Translations under genes and position numbers: made by a program
The notes under the pieces: generated by a model
Seen by the model: only the letters and a program-made list of their open reading frames with translations
Told to the model about the DNA's origin: nothing
The model's database searches: none
From: JABMNT01 sp048262655
Lineage (GTDB): Bacteria > Pseudomonadota > Alphaproteobacteria > Rhodospirillales > Casp-alpha2
Reading direction: 5' to 3'
Length of the DNA: 64,000 bases
Assembly: GCA_048262655.1 (NCBI GenBank)
Contig: JBLXEY010000001.1
Coordinates: forward strand, 496,001 to 560,000
Shown here: in pieces, positions 26,520 to 34,072 of the stretch
Numbering within the stretch: position 1 is the stretch's first letter
Layout of the letters: each line of letters begins with the position of its first letter

Positions 26520-27734
26520 CTAGATGACGCCCTTCTCCCGCAGCATTGCCATATCGGCGTCGGAAATGCCGAGTTCTTCCCCATACACCGCCTGATTGGA
26601 ACTGCCCAATTCAGGACCCAACGTTTCCACCCGACCCGGCGTTTCGGACAGCTTCGGGAAAACGCCCGGCACCAGTACGTCGCCAATCCCCGGCACCGCG
26701 ACAGCGATCATATCTTCGCGGGCCTTAAAATGCGGATCGTCAAAAATATCGGCGATAGAGTTAATGGCACCCGCAGGTACTTCATGTTCCACACATAGAT
26801 GTAAAACCGACTTGCGGTCCATGGACATTGTCCAGGCGGTCACATCACCAATAACGATATCGCGTGCCGCTAGCCGCTTCGCTTGATCTCCATATTTTTC
26901 CCATAAATCATGGCGGCTCATGGCCTGGGTCAGGCGTTCGAACATTTTATCGGTGGTGCATGCAATTGAAATATATTTGCCGTCACCTGCTTGAAAATGC
27001 CCATGCGGACAGGCATTGACGGTGCCTGTTCCTTCCGGTTGGCGGACAAAACCGTCACGCGCGAACCGGGGCACAATCTCGTCCAGAGCCCGGAACACGC
27101 TTTCATATAAGGCCATATCCACGACCTGGCCTTCTCCCGTCGCATCGCGATGGCGGAGCGCCATGAGAATGCCTATTGCGCCATAAAGGCCGGACATATA
27201 ATCGCCAAGTGATGTGGAGCCCGGCGTTACCGGTGTTTCTCCCGGCAAGCCGGACAAATGGGTCAGGCCGCCGAAGGCGTGTGCAATACGGGCGAAGCCG
27301 GGACGATCTTTATAGGGCCCGGTTTGTCCATAACCCGATATCCGCAGCATGACCAACCCCGGATTGATTTCTTTCAGTTCCTCCCAGCCCAACCCCCATT
27401 TCTCGAGCGTTCCGGGGCGAAAGTTTTCACAGATCACATCCGCTGACTTCACAAGCTCGCAAAACAGCGCATTTCCCTCAGGTTCACGCAGGTTAAGGGT
27501 AATCGATTTTTTATTGCGGGCTTCAGTTAACCAGGCGAGTGAAGAATCTTTAATTTCCGTGGCCGTTCCATATTTGCGCCATGGGTCACCGCCCTTGGGG
27601 TTCTCAATTTTGATCACTTCCGCACCAAATTCACCCATGATTGCCGCCGCATAGGGGGCCGCGATAAAGGTCGCGATATCGAGCACTCTGATGCCGGACA
27701 AAGGTCCGGAGTAAGCAGGCTGGTTTTTTGTCAT
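26520..27734 (-). CDS. Class III (CaiB/BaiF) CoA-transferase
   Basis: 404 residues. N-terminal GIRVLDIATFIAAPYAAAIMGEFGAEVIKIE and the catalytic Asp178 in STSLGDYMSGLYGAIGI are diagnostic; the Asp carries the CoA ester intermediate. The frame opens earlier (27857), but the ATG at 27734 behind TGAGGTG is the start, 7 bases after the YdcF stop. The family moves CoA between acids such as succinyl-CoA and mesaconate, itaconate or carnitine. It is the last gene of the seven-gene minus-strand run and would activate the acid that the upstream hydratase and dehydrogenase process. Confidence 0.9.
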   Translation of the reverse strand: MTKNQPAYSGPLSGIRVLDIATFIAAPYAAAIMGEFGAEVIKIENPKGGDPWRKYGTATEIKDSSLAWLTEARNKKSITLNLREPEGNALFCELVKSADVICENFRPGTLEKWGLGWEELKEINPGLVMLRISGYGQTGPYKDRPGFARIAHAFGGLTHLSGLPGETPVTPGSTSLGDYMSGLYGAIGILMALRHRDATGEGQVVDMALYESVFRALDEIVPRFARDGFVRQPEGTGTVNACPHGHFQAGDGKYISIACTTDKMFERLTQAMSRHDLWEKYGDQAKRLAARDIVIGDVTAWTMSMDRKSVLHLCVEHEVPAGAINSIADIFDDPHFKAREDMIAVAVPGIGDVLVPGVFPKLSETPGRVETLGPELGSSNQAVYGEELGISDADMAMLREKGVI

Positions 27735-27741
27735 AAACACC

Positions 27742-28299
27742 TCATTTTGTCTCAAACTCATCATAGGTCCCGAGATTACCGAAATTTTGATAGTTATGTT
27801 TAAGGTAAGTTCGTATCCGCTGAGGATATACGACCCTGGCTGCCAGCTCTCGAGCATATGAAAGGCACGTGGGCATCGTCAACGGCACCGCCACAGATGA
27901 CGGCCTTGCGGGCACGCCCATAGCCCGGAAGGTTGCAATTGCCCGCGACATATGAAAATCATCCGTCACCAGCAAACATCGTTTGAAGTTACGCGCCTTA
28001 ATAATTCGTGCACAAAAAACCGCATTTTGCAGCGTATTTCTTGATTTCGTTTCGCAAATCATACTTTCTTCAGAGATGCCTGCCGCGAGCGCCATATGCC
28101 GCATGGTTTCGGCCTCAGGTATCGTTGTTGAGGTAACACCGCCGCTTAACAACAAGCGCAGTGCCACACCTTGTTGCATTAAGCCGATGGCAGATGCCAT
28201 GCGGCGCGCCATCGCGGGACCCGGACGGCCATCTTTGTATTGCGCAGCACCCAGAACAATGATGACGTCAACATCTATCGCGTCATTCAAATTCTGCAT
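27742..28299 (-). CDS. YdcF/SanA-like DUF218 protein
   Basis: 185 residues, DUF218 fold. VIIVLGAAQYKDGRPGPAMARRM near the N-terminus, LLLSGGVT, the Glu of PEAETM, and LLVTDDFHMSRAIATF are family marks. No signal peptide or membrane helix is evident, unlike many SanA/ElyC members. It overlaps the upstream hydratase gene by 17 bases and is followed by the CoA-transferase after 7 bases, so it is part of this metabolic operon. The biochemical role of YdcF-like proteins is uncertain (SAM or nucleotide binding has been reported). Confidence 0.82.
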   Translation of the reverse strand: MQNLNDAIDVDVIIVLGAAQYKDGRPGPAMARRMASAIGLMQQGVALRLLLSGGVTSTTIPEAETMRHMALAAGISEESMICETKSRNTLQNAVFCARIIKARNFKRCLLVTDDFHMSRAIATFRAMGVPARPSSVAVPLTMPTCLSYARELAARVVYPQRIRTYLKHNYQNFGNLGTYDEFETK

Positions 28300-29137
28300 C
28301 GGCCTTCATGGCCAAAGAGCCATCCAATTTTGAGGCCCAAAGCTTGGCCACATGGCCCTGCTCATTCGGCGTGCCATTAACCCGAAACGACGCGATATCA
28401 AACAACGGGCTGACGGCGCGAAAGGAAAATTTGCGCATTCTTCGATCGGGGTTTTCTCGGCGGCACAGGTCCATCAATAACGTCGCGATCAGAGGCCCAT
28501 GAACAATTAGCCCCGGATAGCCTTCCACTTCTGTTACATAAGACCGGTCATAATGAATGCGGTGACCATTAAACGTCAGCGCCGAATAGCGAAACAGCAG
28601 AACCGGGTCCGGTTCGATCAGCCGCGTCCATTTTGCTCCATCGGGAGCGGGGATGGCAGGCGGAACTTCGGCATCCGGCGACGGCTCTTCACGATACACA
28701 ATGTCATGCTCGTCAATGATCGCCAGCCCTTCATCATTTGAGATTTCATGACGCACCACACAAAACACCAGATCACCGGTTTTGCCCTGTTTGTGGGTCA
28801 CATCTTTTATGGTCGAAACACGCCGAACGTTATCTCCCACTTCCAAGGGTGCCAAAAACTCCAGTCGGCTGCCCGCCCACATCCTGCGGGGCAATTCGAC
28901 GGGTGGCAAAAAACCACCCCGTTTTGCGTGGCCGTCGGGGCCAATTTCTGCTTGCAAGGCTTGCGGCAGGAAATAGAGCCAATGGGTCGAGGGGGGCAAC
29001 GGATCGCCCAGACACGGATAAGCATCATTCCGATCCAGCATCGCCGAATAACCCGCCAACTGCGACGCTGTAATCAGGTCATCTGTGGTTTCAGATGTTC
29101 CAATCCATTGGCTCAAATGGCTCATATCGATCGCCAT
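28283..29137 (-). CDS. MaoC/FAS1-type acyl-CoA hydratase, mesaconyl-C4-CoA/itaconyl-CoA hydratase-like
   Basis: 284 residues with a double hotdog architecture. The N-terminal FAS1-like half includes GFLPPVELPRRMWAGSRLEF. The C-terminal half has RYSALTFNGHRIHYDRSY and YPGLIVHGPLIATLL, the active-site region of the mesaconyl-C4-CoA (3-methylfumaryl-CoA) hydratase family. It would add water to a branched C5 unsaturated CoA ester, giving for example citramalyl-CoA. Its ATG overlaps the stop of the dehydrogenase gene (TAATG). The neighbouring dehydrogenase and CoA-transferase fit a C5-dicarboxylate route; the exact substrate is inferred. Confidence 0.82.
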   Translation of the reverse strand: MAIDMSHLSQWIGTSETTDDLITASQLAGYSAMLDRNDAYPCLGDPLPPSTHWLYFLPQALQAEIGPDGHAKRGGFLPPVELPRRMWAGSRLEFLAPLEVGDNVRRVSTIKDVTHKQGKTGDLVFCVVRHEISNDEGLAIIDEHDIVYREEPSPDAEVPPAIPAPDGAKWTRLIEPDPVLLFRYSALTFNGHRIHYDRSYVTEVEGYPGLIVHGPLIATLLMDLCRRENPDRRMRKFSFRAVSPLFDIASFRVNGTPNEQGHVAKLWASKLDGSLAMKADAEFE

Positions 29138-30285
29138 TAAAACGACCTCGGCAAGCCAAGCACATGCTCGGCAACATATGAAAGCACCAGATTGGTCGAG
29201 ACCGGCGCAATTCGAAACAGACGGGTTTCACGGAACTTGCGCTCAATGTCGTATTCTTCTGCGAAACCAAAGCCGCCGTGCGTTTGCATGCACATATCTG
29301 CGGCAGCCCAGGAAGCCTCTGACGCCAATAATTTCGCCATGTTGGCCTCCGGCCCACATGGTTCCCCGGCATCGAACAGTTTTGCTGCCTTCTCCACCAT
29401 CAACGCTGCCGCTTCGGATTCTGCATAAGATTTGGCGATAGGGAATTGAATGCCTTGATTCTTTCCGATTTCCCGATCAAAGACTTTTCGTTCACAGGCA
29501 TAATCCGTGGCCTTTTTGATGAACCATCGGGCATCGCCGATGGCTTCTGACGCAATTAAGATACGTTCCGCGTTCATACCATCCAGAATATAACGAAAGC
29601 CTTTACCTTCTTCACCAATCAAGCTTGTTGCCGGAATTCGCAGATCATCAAAAAAGACCTCTGTCGCTGCATGATTAAGCATGGCGCGCAACGGTTTAAT
29701 CTCCAAACCGTTGCCGACGGCTTCGCGCATATCGATCAGGAAAACAGACATCCCATCATGTGGTTTCGGACCCGCATCGCGCGGTGCTGTTCGAGCCAGC
29801 AAAAGCATTAGATCTGAATGTTCGGCCCGCGACGTCCAGACCTTCTGGCCGTTGATGACATAGTAATCACCATCGCGTGTCGCCGTTGTCCGAATACGGC
29901 TGGTATCTGTACCCGATGTGGGTTCAGTAACGCCAAAGGCTTGAAGCCTGAGCTCACCAGAAGCAATCTGTGGTAAATACTGCTGTTTTTGTGCGTCGCT
30001 GCCGTGGCGAAGCACCGTCCCCATAGTATACATTTGCGCATGGCACGCACCGCCGTTACATCCCTGAAGATGAACTTCTTCGAGGATCGCCGATGCCTCC
30101 CGTATCCCGAGGCCACTTCCGCCGTACTCTTCCGGAATCAGGCACCCGAGAAATCCCGATTGAGTAAGCGCCTGCACAAACTCGGTTGGATACGCCCGTT
30201 CCCGATCTTTTTCCTGCCAATAGGGCCCTGGAAAGTCCTGACAAAGGGCGGCGACGGCGTCCCGTATATCTTGATGGTCTTGCAT
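29137..30285 (-). CDS. Acyl-CoA dehydrogenase
   Basis: 382 residues with the ACAD domain order: N-terminal helices, middle beta domain (FGVTEPTSGTDTSRIRTTA, YVINGQKVWTSRA), and C-terminal helices (QTHGGFGFAEEYDIERKFRETRLFRIAP). FAD-linked alpha,beta-desaturation of an acyl-CoA. At the position where short- and medium-chain enzymes have the catalytic Glu (YEGT-type), this protein reads RIAPVST, so the base must lie elsewhere, as in isovaleryl-CoA dehydrogenase, or the chemistry differs. It follows the SelA-like gene by 28 bases and precedes the hydratase with a 1-base overlap. Confidence 0.88.
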   Translation of the reverse strand: MQDHQDIRDAVAALCQDFPGPYWQEKDRERAYPTEFVQALTQSGFLGCLIPEEYGGSGLGIREASAILEEVHLQGCNGGACHAQMYTMGTVLRHGSDAQKQQYLPQIASGELRLQAFGVTEPTSGTDTSRIRTTATRDGDYYVINGQKVWTSRAEHSDLMLLLARTAPRDAGPKPHDGMSVFLIDMREAVGNGLEIKPLRAMLNHAATEVFFDDLRIPATSLIGEEGKGFRYILDGMNAERILIASEAIGDARWFIKKATDYACERKVFDREIGKNQGIQFPIAKSYAESEAAALMVEKAAKLFDAGEPCGPEANMAKLLASEASWAAADMCMQTHGGFGFAEEYDIERKFRETRLFRIAPVSTNLVLSYVAEHVLGLPRSF

Positions 30286-30313
30286 GAAAAGGCCTGTGAT
30301 TATTGAATTTGAA

Positions 30314-31426
30314 CTAGTCTAGCAGATCGGAAAGGCTTTCATAAATGATTTCGAGCTCCAGAGTCGTCAGACCGATGATCTCAAAATTCAGAATGCCTTT
30401 ATCAAACTCATGCTCCTGAACGGATATCATCGGGTCTTGGGCAGCCAACAAACCAGCGATTTGTGCTGCGGTATGGCCAGCAGCCCTTTCATCAAGGACG
30501 GCACGAACGCGAAAAAAAGGCAAACCCGTTTGATCGGCTTCACACGCCACCGTCAAGTAACGGATTTCATTCAACCGCGCTGCAAAGTCTTCCGACTTTG
30601 TTTTTTGATCGGCGGACCAAGCGCCCATGTCTGCACGGTCCCGTAACTCGACAGCGGCAAGGGCACCAATAATACCCTCTTTCGTCGGCTTCATCGCCCG
30701 CCCGATGCCTTTTTCTTGTAAAGTCATGGCTTGTGTTAAGGTCTTTCTGCCCAATGCCAATCCGCAAGTTGGGCCACTGTAGTATTTCTGACCACTGGTA
30801 ATGGTCACATCGGCACCAAAACCCAGAACTTCTGAAAGCCGTAAATCCTGCGCGGCACCATCGATGATTACCGGTATTCCCATATCATGGGCGAGCGCAA
30901 CGGCCTCATCGGATGCAACGGTACCCGGCCTGCACAAACGTGATTCAACACACATCAATGCACAAACACCCTGTTCAGATAACGCTGCCTTCAATGCCTC
31001 TGGAGGGCACTCTGCGTCAGTGCCAGCGACAACTGTTTCCGCTCCGGCTAAACGAATAGCTTGTTCGACCGGCTGTCCATAATTGACCATATGCCCTTTC
31101 TGAATGACCACGCGGTTTGGGATTCCTTTGGTATCTGGCAACCGATACAGCAAATTCATATCCTCACCAACCATGACGGCGGCGATCGCCATCGTAATGG
31201 AACCTGCAGCACAATGGGAAAAGGCAACGCTTTCGACGTTGTAAATTTTGGCGACCCTTGCTCCCGCCACATCGGCCAGGTCACTCATGATAAAATAGTG
31301 TTTCAGGCTTTCTGCAACAGCAGCACAGACCTCATCATGTGACCTGGAAACGCCAAACGGCGTGTAAGAACCGCGCGCATTGATTACAGTGCGCAGTCCG
31401 AGGCTTTGATGAAGAGTCTTTTTCAA
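30314..31426 (-). CDS. SelA-like PLP-dependent enzyme (fold type I)
   Basis: 370 residues related to selenocysteine synthase SelA and to the D-glucosaminate-6-phosphate ammonia-lyase group. It has LGLRTVINARGSYTPFG at the N-terminus, SHCAAGSITMAIAA, VIIDGAAQDLRLSE with the PLP-binding Asp, and the Schiff-base Lys in TSGQKYYSGPTCGL. It lacks the SelA N-terminal tRNA-binding domain, and no other sel genes are present, so it is a metabolic lyase, racemase or aminotransferase-like enzyme. The start is TTG, 2 bases after the dgcA-like stop. Co-transcribed with DgcN- and DgcA-like proteins, so the substrate may be an amino acid or its N-acyl derivative. Confidence 0.75.
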   Translation of the reverse strand: MKKTLHQSLGLRTVINARGSYTPFGVSRSHDEVCAAVAESLKHYFIMSDLADVAGARVAKIYNVESVAFSHCAAGSITMAIAAVMVGEDMNLLYRLPDTKGIPNRVVIQKGHMVNYGQPVEQAIRLAGAETVVAGTDAECPPEALKAALSEQGVCALMCVESRLCRPGTVASDEAVALAHDMGIPVIIDGAAQDLRLSEVLGFGADVTITSGQKYYSGPTCGLALGRKTLTQAMTLQEKGIGRAMKPTKEGIIGALAAVELRDRADMGAWSADQKTKSEDFAARLNEIRYLTVACEADQTGLPFFRVRAVLDERAAGHTAAQIAGLLAAQDPMISVQEHEFDKGILNFEIIGLTTLELEIIYESLSDLLD

Positions 31427-31427
31427 C

Positions 31428-32426
31428 TTATCCCCAAAGTGACGCCTGCGGCGGGCTTACATAGCCAGCATCAAAGCTTAAGCCCGGCTCCCTGTCTTTC
31501 ATTAACAGCAATGGGCCATCCAAATCGACAAACTTGGCAAAATGCCCGAGCAATGTTGCCGGAGCCATCGCCAATGAGGTACCGACCATACATCCGACCA
31601 TGATCTCAAACCCTTGTTCCGTTGCGGCTTTTGCAAGGGCAATGGCCTCTGTCAGGCCACCCGTCTTATCGAGCTTGATATTAATCATTTGATATTTACC
31701 GACCAGATCACCAAGGCCTTCTTTCGTGTGACAGGCTTCATCCGCGCATAACAGAATTGGGCAATCGTAGTCCCGTAAGCCTTCATCATCACCGGCAGGC
31801 ACCGGCTGCTCAAGCATTTCAACCCCCATCGCCTTGAGAGGTGGAGCGACTTCACGCAGCAGATCAACCGTCCAACCTTCATTGGGATCTATAATCAGCC
31901 GCGCCCCCGGAGCATTGTCATGGATCGCCTGCATACGCTCAATGACCAGCTTGGCATCCAGTTTGACTTTAATCAGCGGTGCTGAGGACAGGCGCGACGC
32001 CGCCTCTGCCATTTCTTCGACGGTACCAATGCCAATTGTTTCTGCCGTCATACATGCCAATGGTTCTTTGAGGCCGGCGATTTGCCAGGCGCGGCGTTCT
32101 TCCAGTTTTGCTTCCAGATCCCAAAGGGCACCATCGACCGCATTGCGCGCGGCCCCTGCGGGCATAACATTAAGAAGCCCGTTTCGATCAAGCCCACCAA
32201 CCAGTTGCGCACTCATCTTATTAATATCAGCGATCACGCCTTCAATCGATTCATTGTAGCGCGGGTAAGGTACACACTCGCCATGTCCCGTTACACCACC
32301 CTCACTCAATTCAACGACAACCACGTCGGCCTGTGTCTTCACACCACGCGATATGGCAAAAGGCCGCACCAATGGCCAAGCTTCCTGGCGAACGGTCAAG
32401 GTCCGCGTTGCGCATTGATTACTCAC
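31428..32426 (-). CDS. dgcA: Enolase-superfamily epimerase, DgcA/dipeptide-epimerase-like
   Basis: 332 residues of the muconate-lactonising/Ala-Glu epimerase subgroup. The catalytic set is visible: KVKLD (Lys pair of the KxK motif), metal ligands Asp in IIDPNEGW, Glu in MLEQPVP and Asp in CADEACH, and Lys in NIKLDKTGG, then DLDGP. Beside a DUF1611 gene it corresponds to the DgcA N-acetyl-D-glutamate racemase described for D-glutamate use in marine bacteria. It overlaps the dgcN-like gene by 4 bases. A dipeptide (L-Ala-D/L-Glu) epimerase role is the alternative. Confidence 0.75.
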   Translation of the reverse strand: MSNQCATRTLTVRQEAWPLVRPFAISRGVKTQADVVVVELSEGGVTGHGECVPYPRYNESIEGVIADINKMSAQLVGGLDRNGLLNVMPAGAARNAVDGALWDLEAKLEERRAWQIAGLKEPLACMTAETIGIGTVEEMAEAASRLSSAPLIKVKLDAKLVIERMQAIHDNAPGARLIIDPNEGWTVDLLREVAPPLKAMGVEMLEQPVPAGDDEGLRDYDCPILLCADEACHTKEGLGDLVGKYQMINIKLDKTGGLTEAIALAKAATEQGFEIMVGCMVGTSLAMAPATLLGHFAKFVDLDGPLLLMKDREPGLSFDAGYVSPPQASLWG

Positions 32427-33421
32427 GACAGGGCATCAACCAAACGACCAACACCGGTACGAACAGGATCAACTGTCGGCAGGCCAAGCTCAGCTTCCGT
32501 TTTCGCCAACAAGGCATCTGCTTCTTCGTCAGATAAGGCCTTGGTATTAATCGCAATACCAACACACTTAACGTTCGGGTTGGTTAATCTCGCCGCATTC
32601 AGGTTCGCCTCAATACATTCTGCCAAATCGGGAATGGGGAAATCAGGCAAGCCGCGCATGTGCTTGCGGGTCGGTTCGTGACACAGGACAATGGCGTCCG
32701 GCTGCGCACCATGGATCAAACCAATGGTAACGCCCGCAAAAGACGCATGGAATAGAGACCCCTGCCCTTCAACAACATCCCAGTGGTCTTCATCATTGGC
32801 GGGACATAAAGATTCTGTGGCCCCAGAAATGAAATCAGCAACAACCGCATCGACGGAAACACCTTCGCCAACAATAAAGATACCCGTCTGCCCGGTCGCC
32901 CGGAAACTTGCCTTCATGCCTCGGTCCTGCATTTCTTTGGTTATCGCCAAAGCCGTATACATTTTACCAACCGAACAATCTGTGCCGACGGGAAGAATGC
33001 GCTTGCCAGGCCGTTTGGTCCCACTGGCGACGGAAAATGTCTCTGTCGGGTGGCGGACATCAAATAACTGGCGCCCGTGCTTTGCAGCCGCTTCCGCAAC
33101 GCCTGGCACATCGGCTAATTTATTGTGTAACCCACTTGCGATATCGTAACCGAGCTCCATCGCCTTGATGAGGATTTCGGCCCATTCCGCAGATATTTTC
33201 CCACCCCGATTGGCGACGCCCAAAATCAGTGTTTTCGCCCCTTTGGCAGCAGCCTCTTCCAGCGTCATATCCGCTAATCCCAAGTCCGCATTGCAATTTG
33301 GCAGGCGCAACTGCGCCATACAAATGTCCGGTCGCCAATCAACGACACCTTGTGCCGTCTTAGCGGCCAATTGATCAGGGGCATCGCCCAAAAACATAAG
33401 GTAAGGAGTTTTTAATTGCAT
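32423..33421 (-). CDS. dgcN: DUF1611 protein, DgcN-like N-acetyltransferase
   Basis: 332 residues with a P-loop-like motif LPVGTDCSVGKMYTALAIT in the middle, a Walker-B-like VVEGQGSLFH, and LCHEPTRKHMRG near the C-terminus. DUF1611 proteins next to this epimerase type have been shown to acetylate D-glutamate (DgcN). The start is the ATG at 33421 with AAGG 7 bases upstream, not the longer frame at 33457. First gene of the seven-gene minus-strand run, transcribed away from the Cys-rich protein gene. Confidence 0.78.
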   Translation of the reverse strand: MQLKTPYLMFLGDAPDQLAAKTAQGVVDWRPDICMAQLRLPNCNADLGLADMTLEEAAAKGAKTLILGVANRGGKISAEWAEILIKAMELGYDIASGLHNKLADVPGVAEAAAKHGRQLFDVRHPTETFSVASGTKRPGKRILPVGTDCSVGKMYTALAITKEMQDRGMKASFRATGQTGIFIVGEGVSVDAVVADFISGATESLCPANDEDHWDVVEGQGSLFHASFAGVTIGLIHGAQPDAIVLCHEPTRKHMRGLPDFPIPDLAECIEANLNAARLTNPNVKCVGIAINTKALSDEEADALLAKTEAELGLPTVDPVRTGVGRLVDALS

Positions 33422-33616
33422 CGTTCGCCTTTCAAGAGCTGTTGTTATTGTGATCATATGAAACAGGACCCATCATGTCAGTGGGCCAATTTAACAACTA
33501 AATCGGAGCCAACAACCCTTTCATCCGAGCTGCCCCATGAAACACTGACACCTTTTGCAAAGTGACAAAGCATGTTAGGGTAGTCTCTTTGTGGTCGTCT
33601 ACCCGAGGGAAATCAT

Positions 33617-34021
33617 ATGCGTAAGTTACTGTTTGTTTTTGGGATTTTATTTGGGTTCCTGGTCGTTAACACAGGGGGAAATCTGCATTTTGGCGTGCCA
33701 AGTGCAGCTGCATTTAATCCGCTGAAGTATTGCACAAACAAGTGTGTGAACGGTGGATACAAGGCCATCAAACAATGCAAACAAGACGAGTGCTCGAAGT
33801 TAAAAAGCAAATCGAAGAAAGCCAGGTGCGAGAAAAAATGCGACAAGCCAGGTGGTCTTTTACAGTACTGCGATTCGTCCTGCAAAACCGCCCAAGTCTG
33901 TGAAAAAGGCCCGAAAATGAAGGCTTGCATGAAGGAACAGTGCGATCCTTACAAAAAATCGGATATTCACCGTTACATCAAATGTAAAAACAAAACATGC
34001 GCAGCAATTTGCCAGAACTAG
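33617..34021 (+). CDS. Secreted Cys/Lys-rich small protein of unknown function
   Basis: 134 residues. A signal peptide (MRKLLFVFGILFGFLVVN..., likely cut after PSAAA near residue 32) leads to about 101 mature residues with 14 cysteines and roughly 23 lysines. The cysteines come largely in CX3C and CX4C pairs (CTNKC, CKQDEC, CEKKC, CDSSC, CMKEQC, CKNKTC, CAAIC). This pattern implies several disulfides or metal binding in the periplasm or outside. GAGGGAAATC precedes the ATG. It is a single gene between unrelated minus-strand operons. I recognise no family. Confidence 0.75.
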   Translation: MRKLLFVFGILFGFLVVNTGGNLHFGVPSAAAFNPLKYCTNKCVNGGYKAIKQCKQDECSKLKSKSKKARCEKKCDKPGGLLQYCDSSCKTAQVCEKGPKMKACMKEQCDPYKKSDIHRYIKCKNKTCAAICQN

Positions 34022-34072
34022 GCGGAGCCGCATAACCCTGCAAACGGCTGGCGCATGCCGTATGCGGGAGAG

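Noticed and set aside
30314..31426. Selenocysteine synthase
   Set aside because: No tRNA-Sec, selB or selD in the window, no N-terminal SelA domain, and the gene is coupled to dgcNA.
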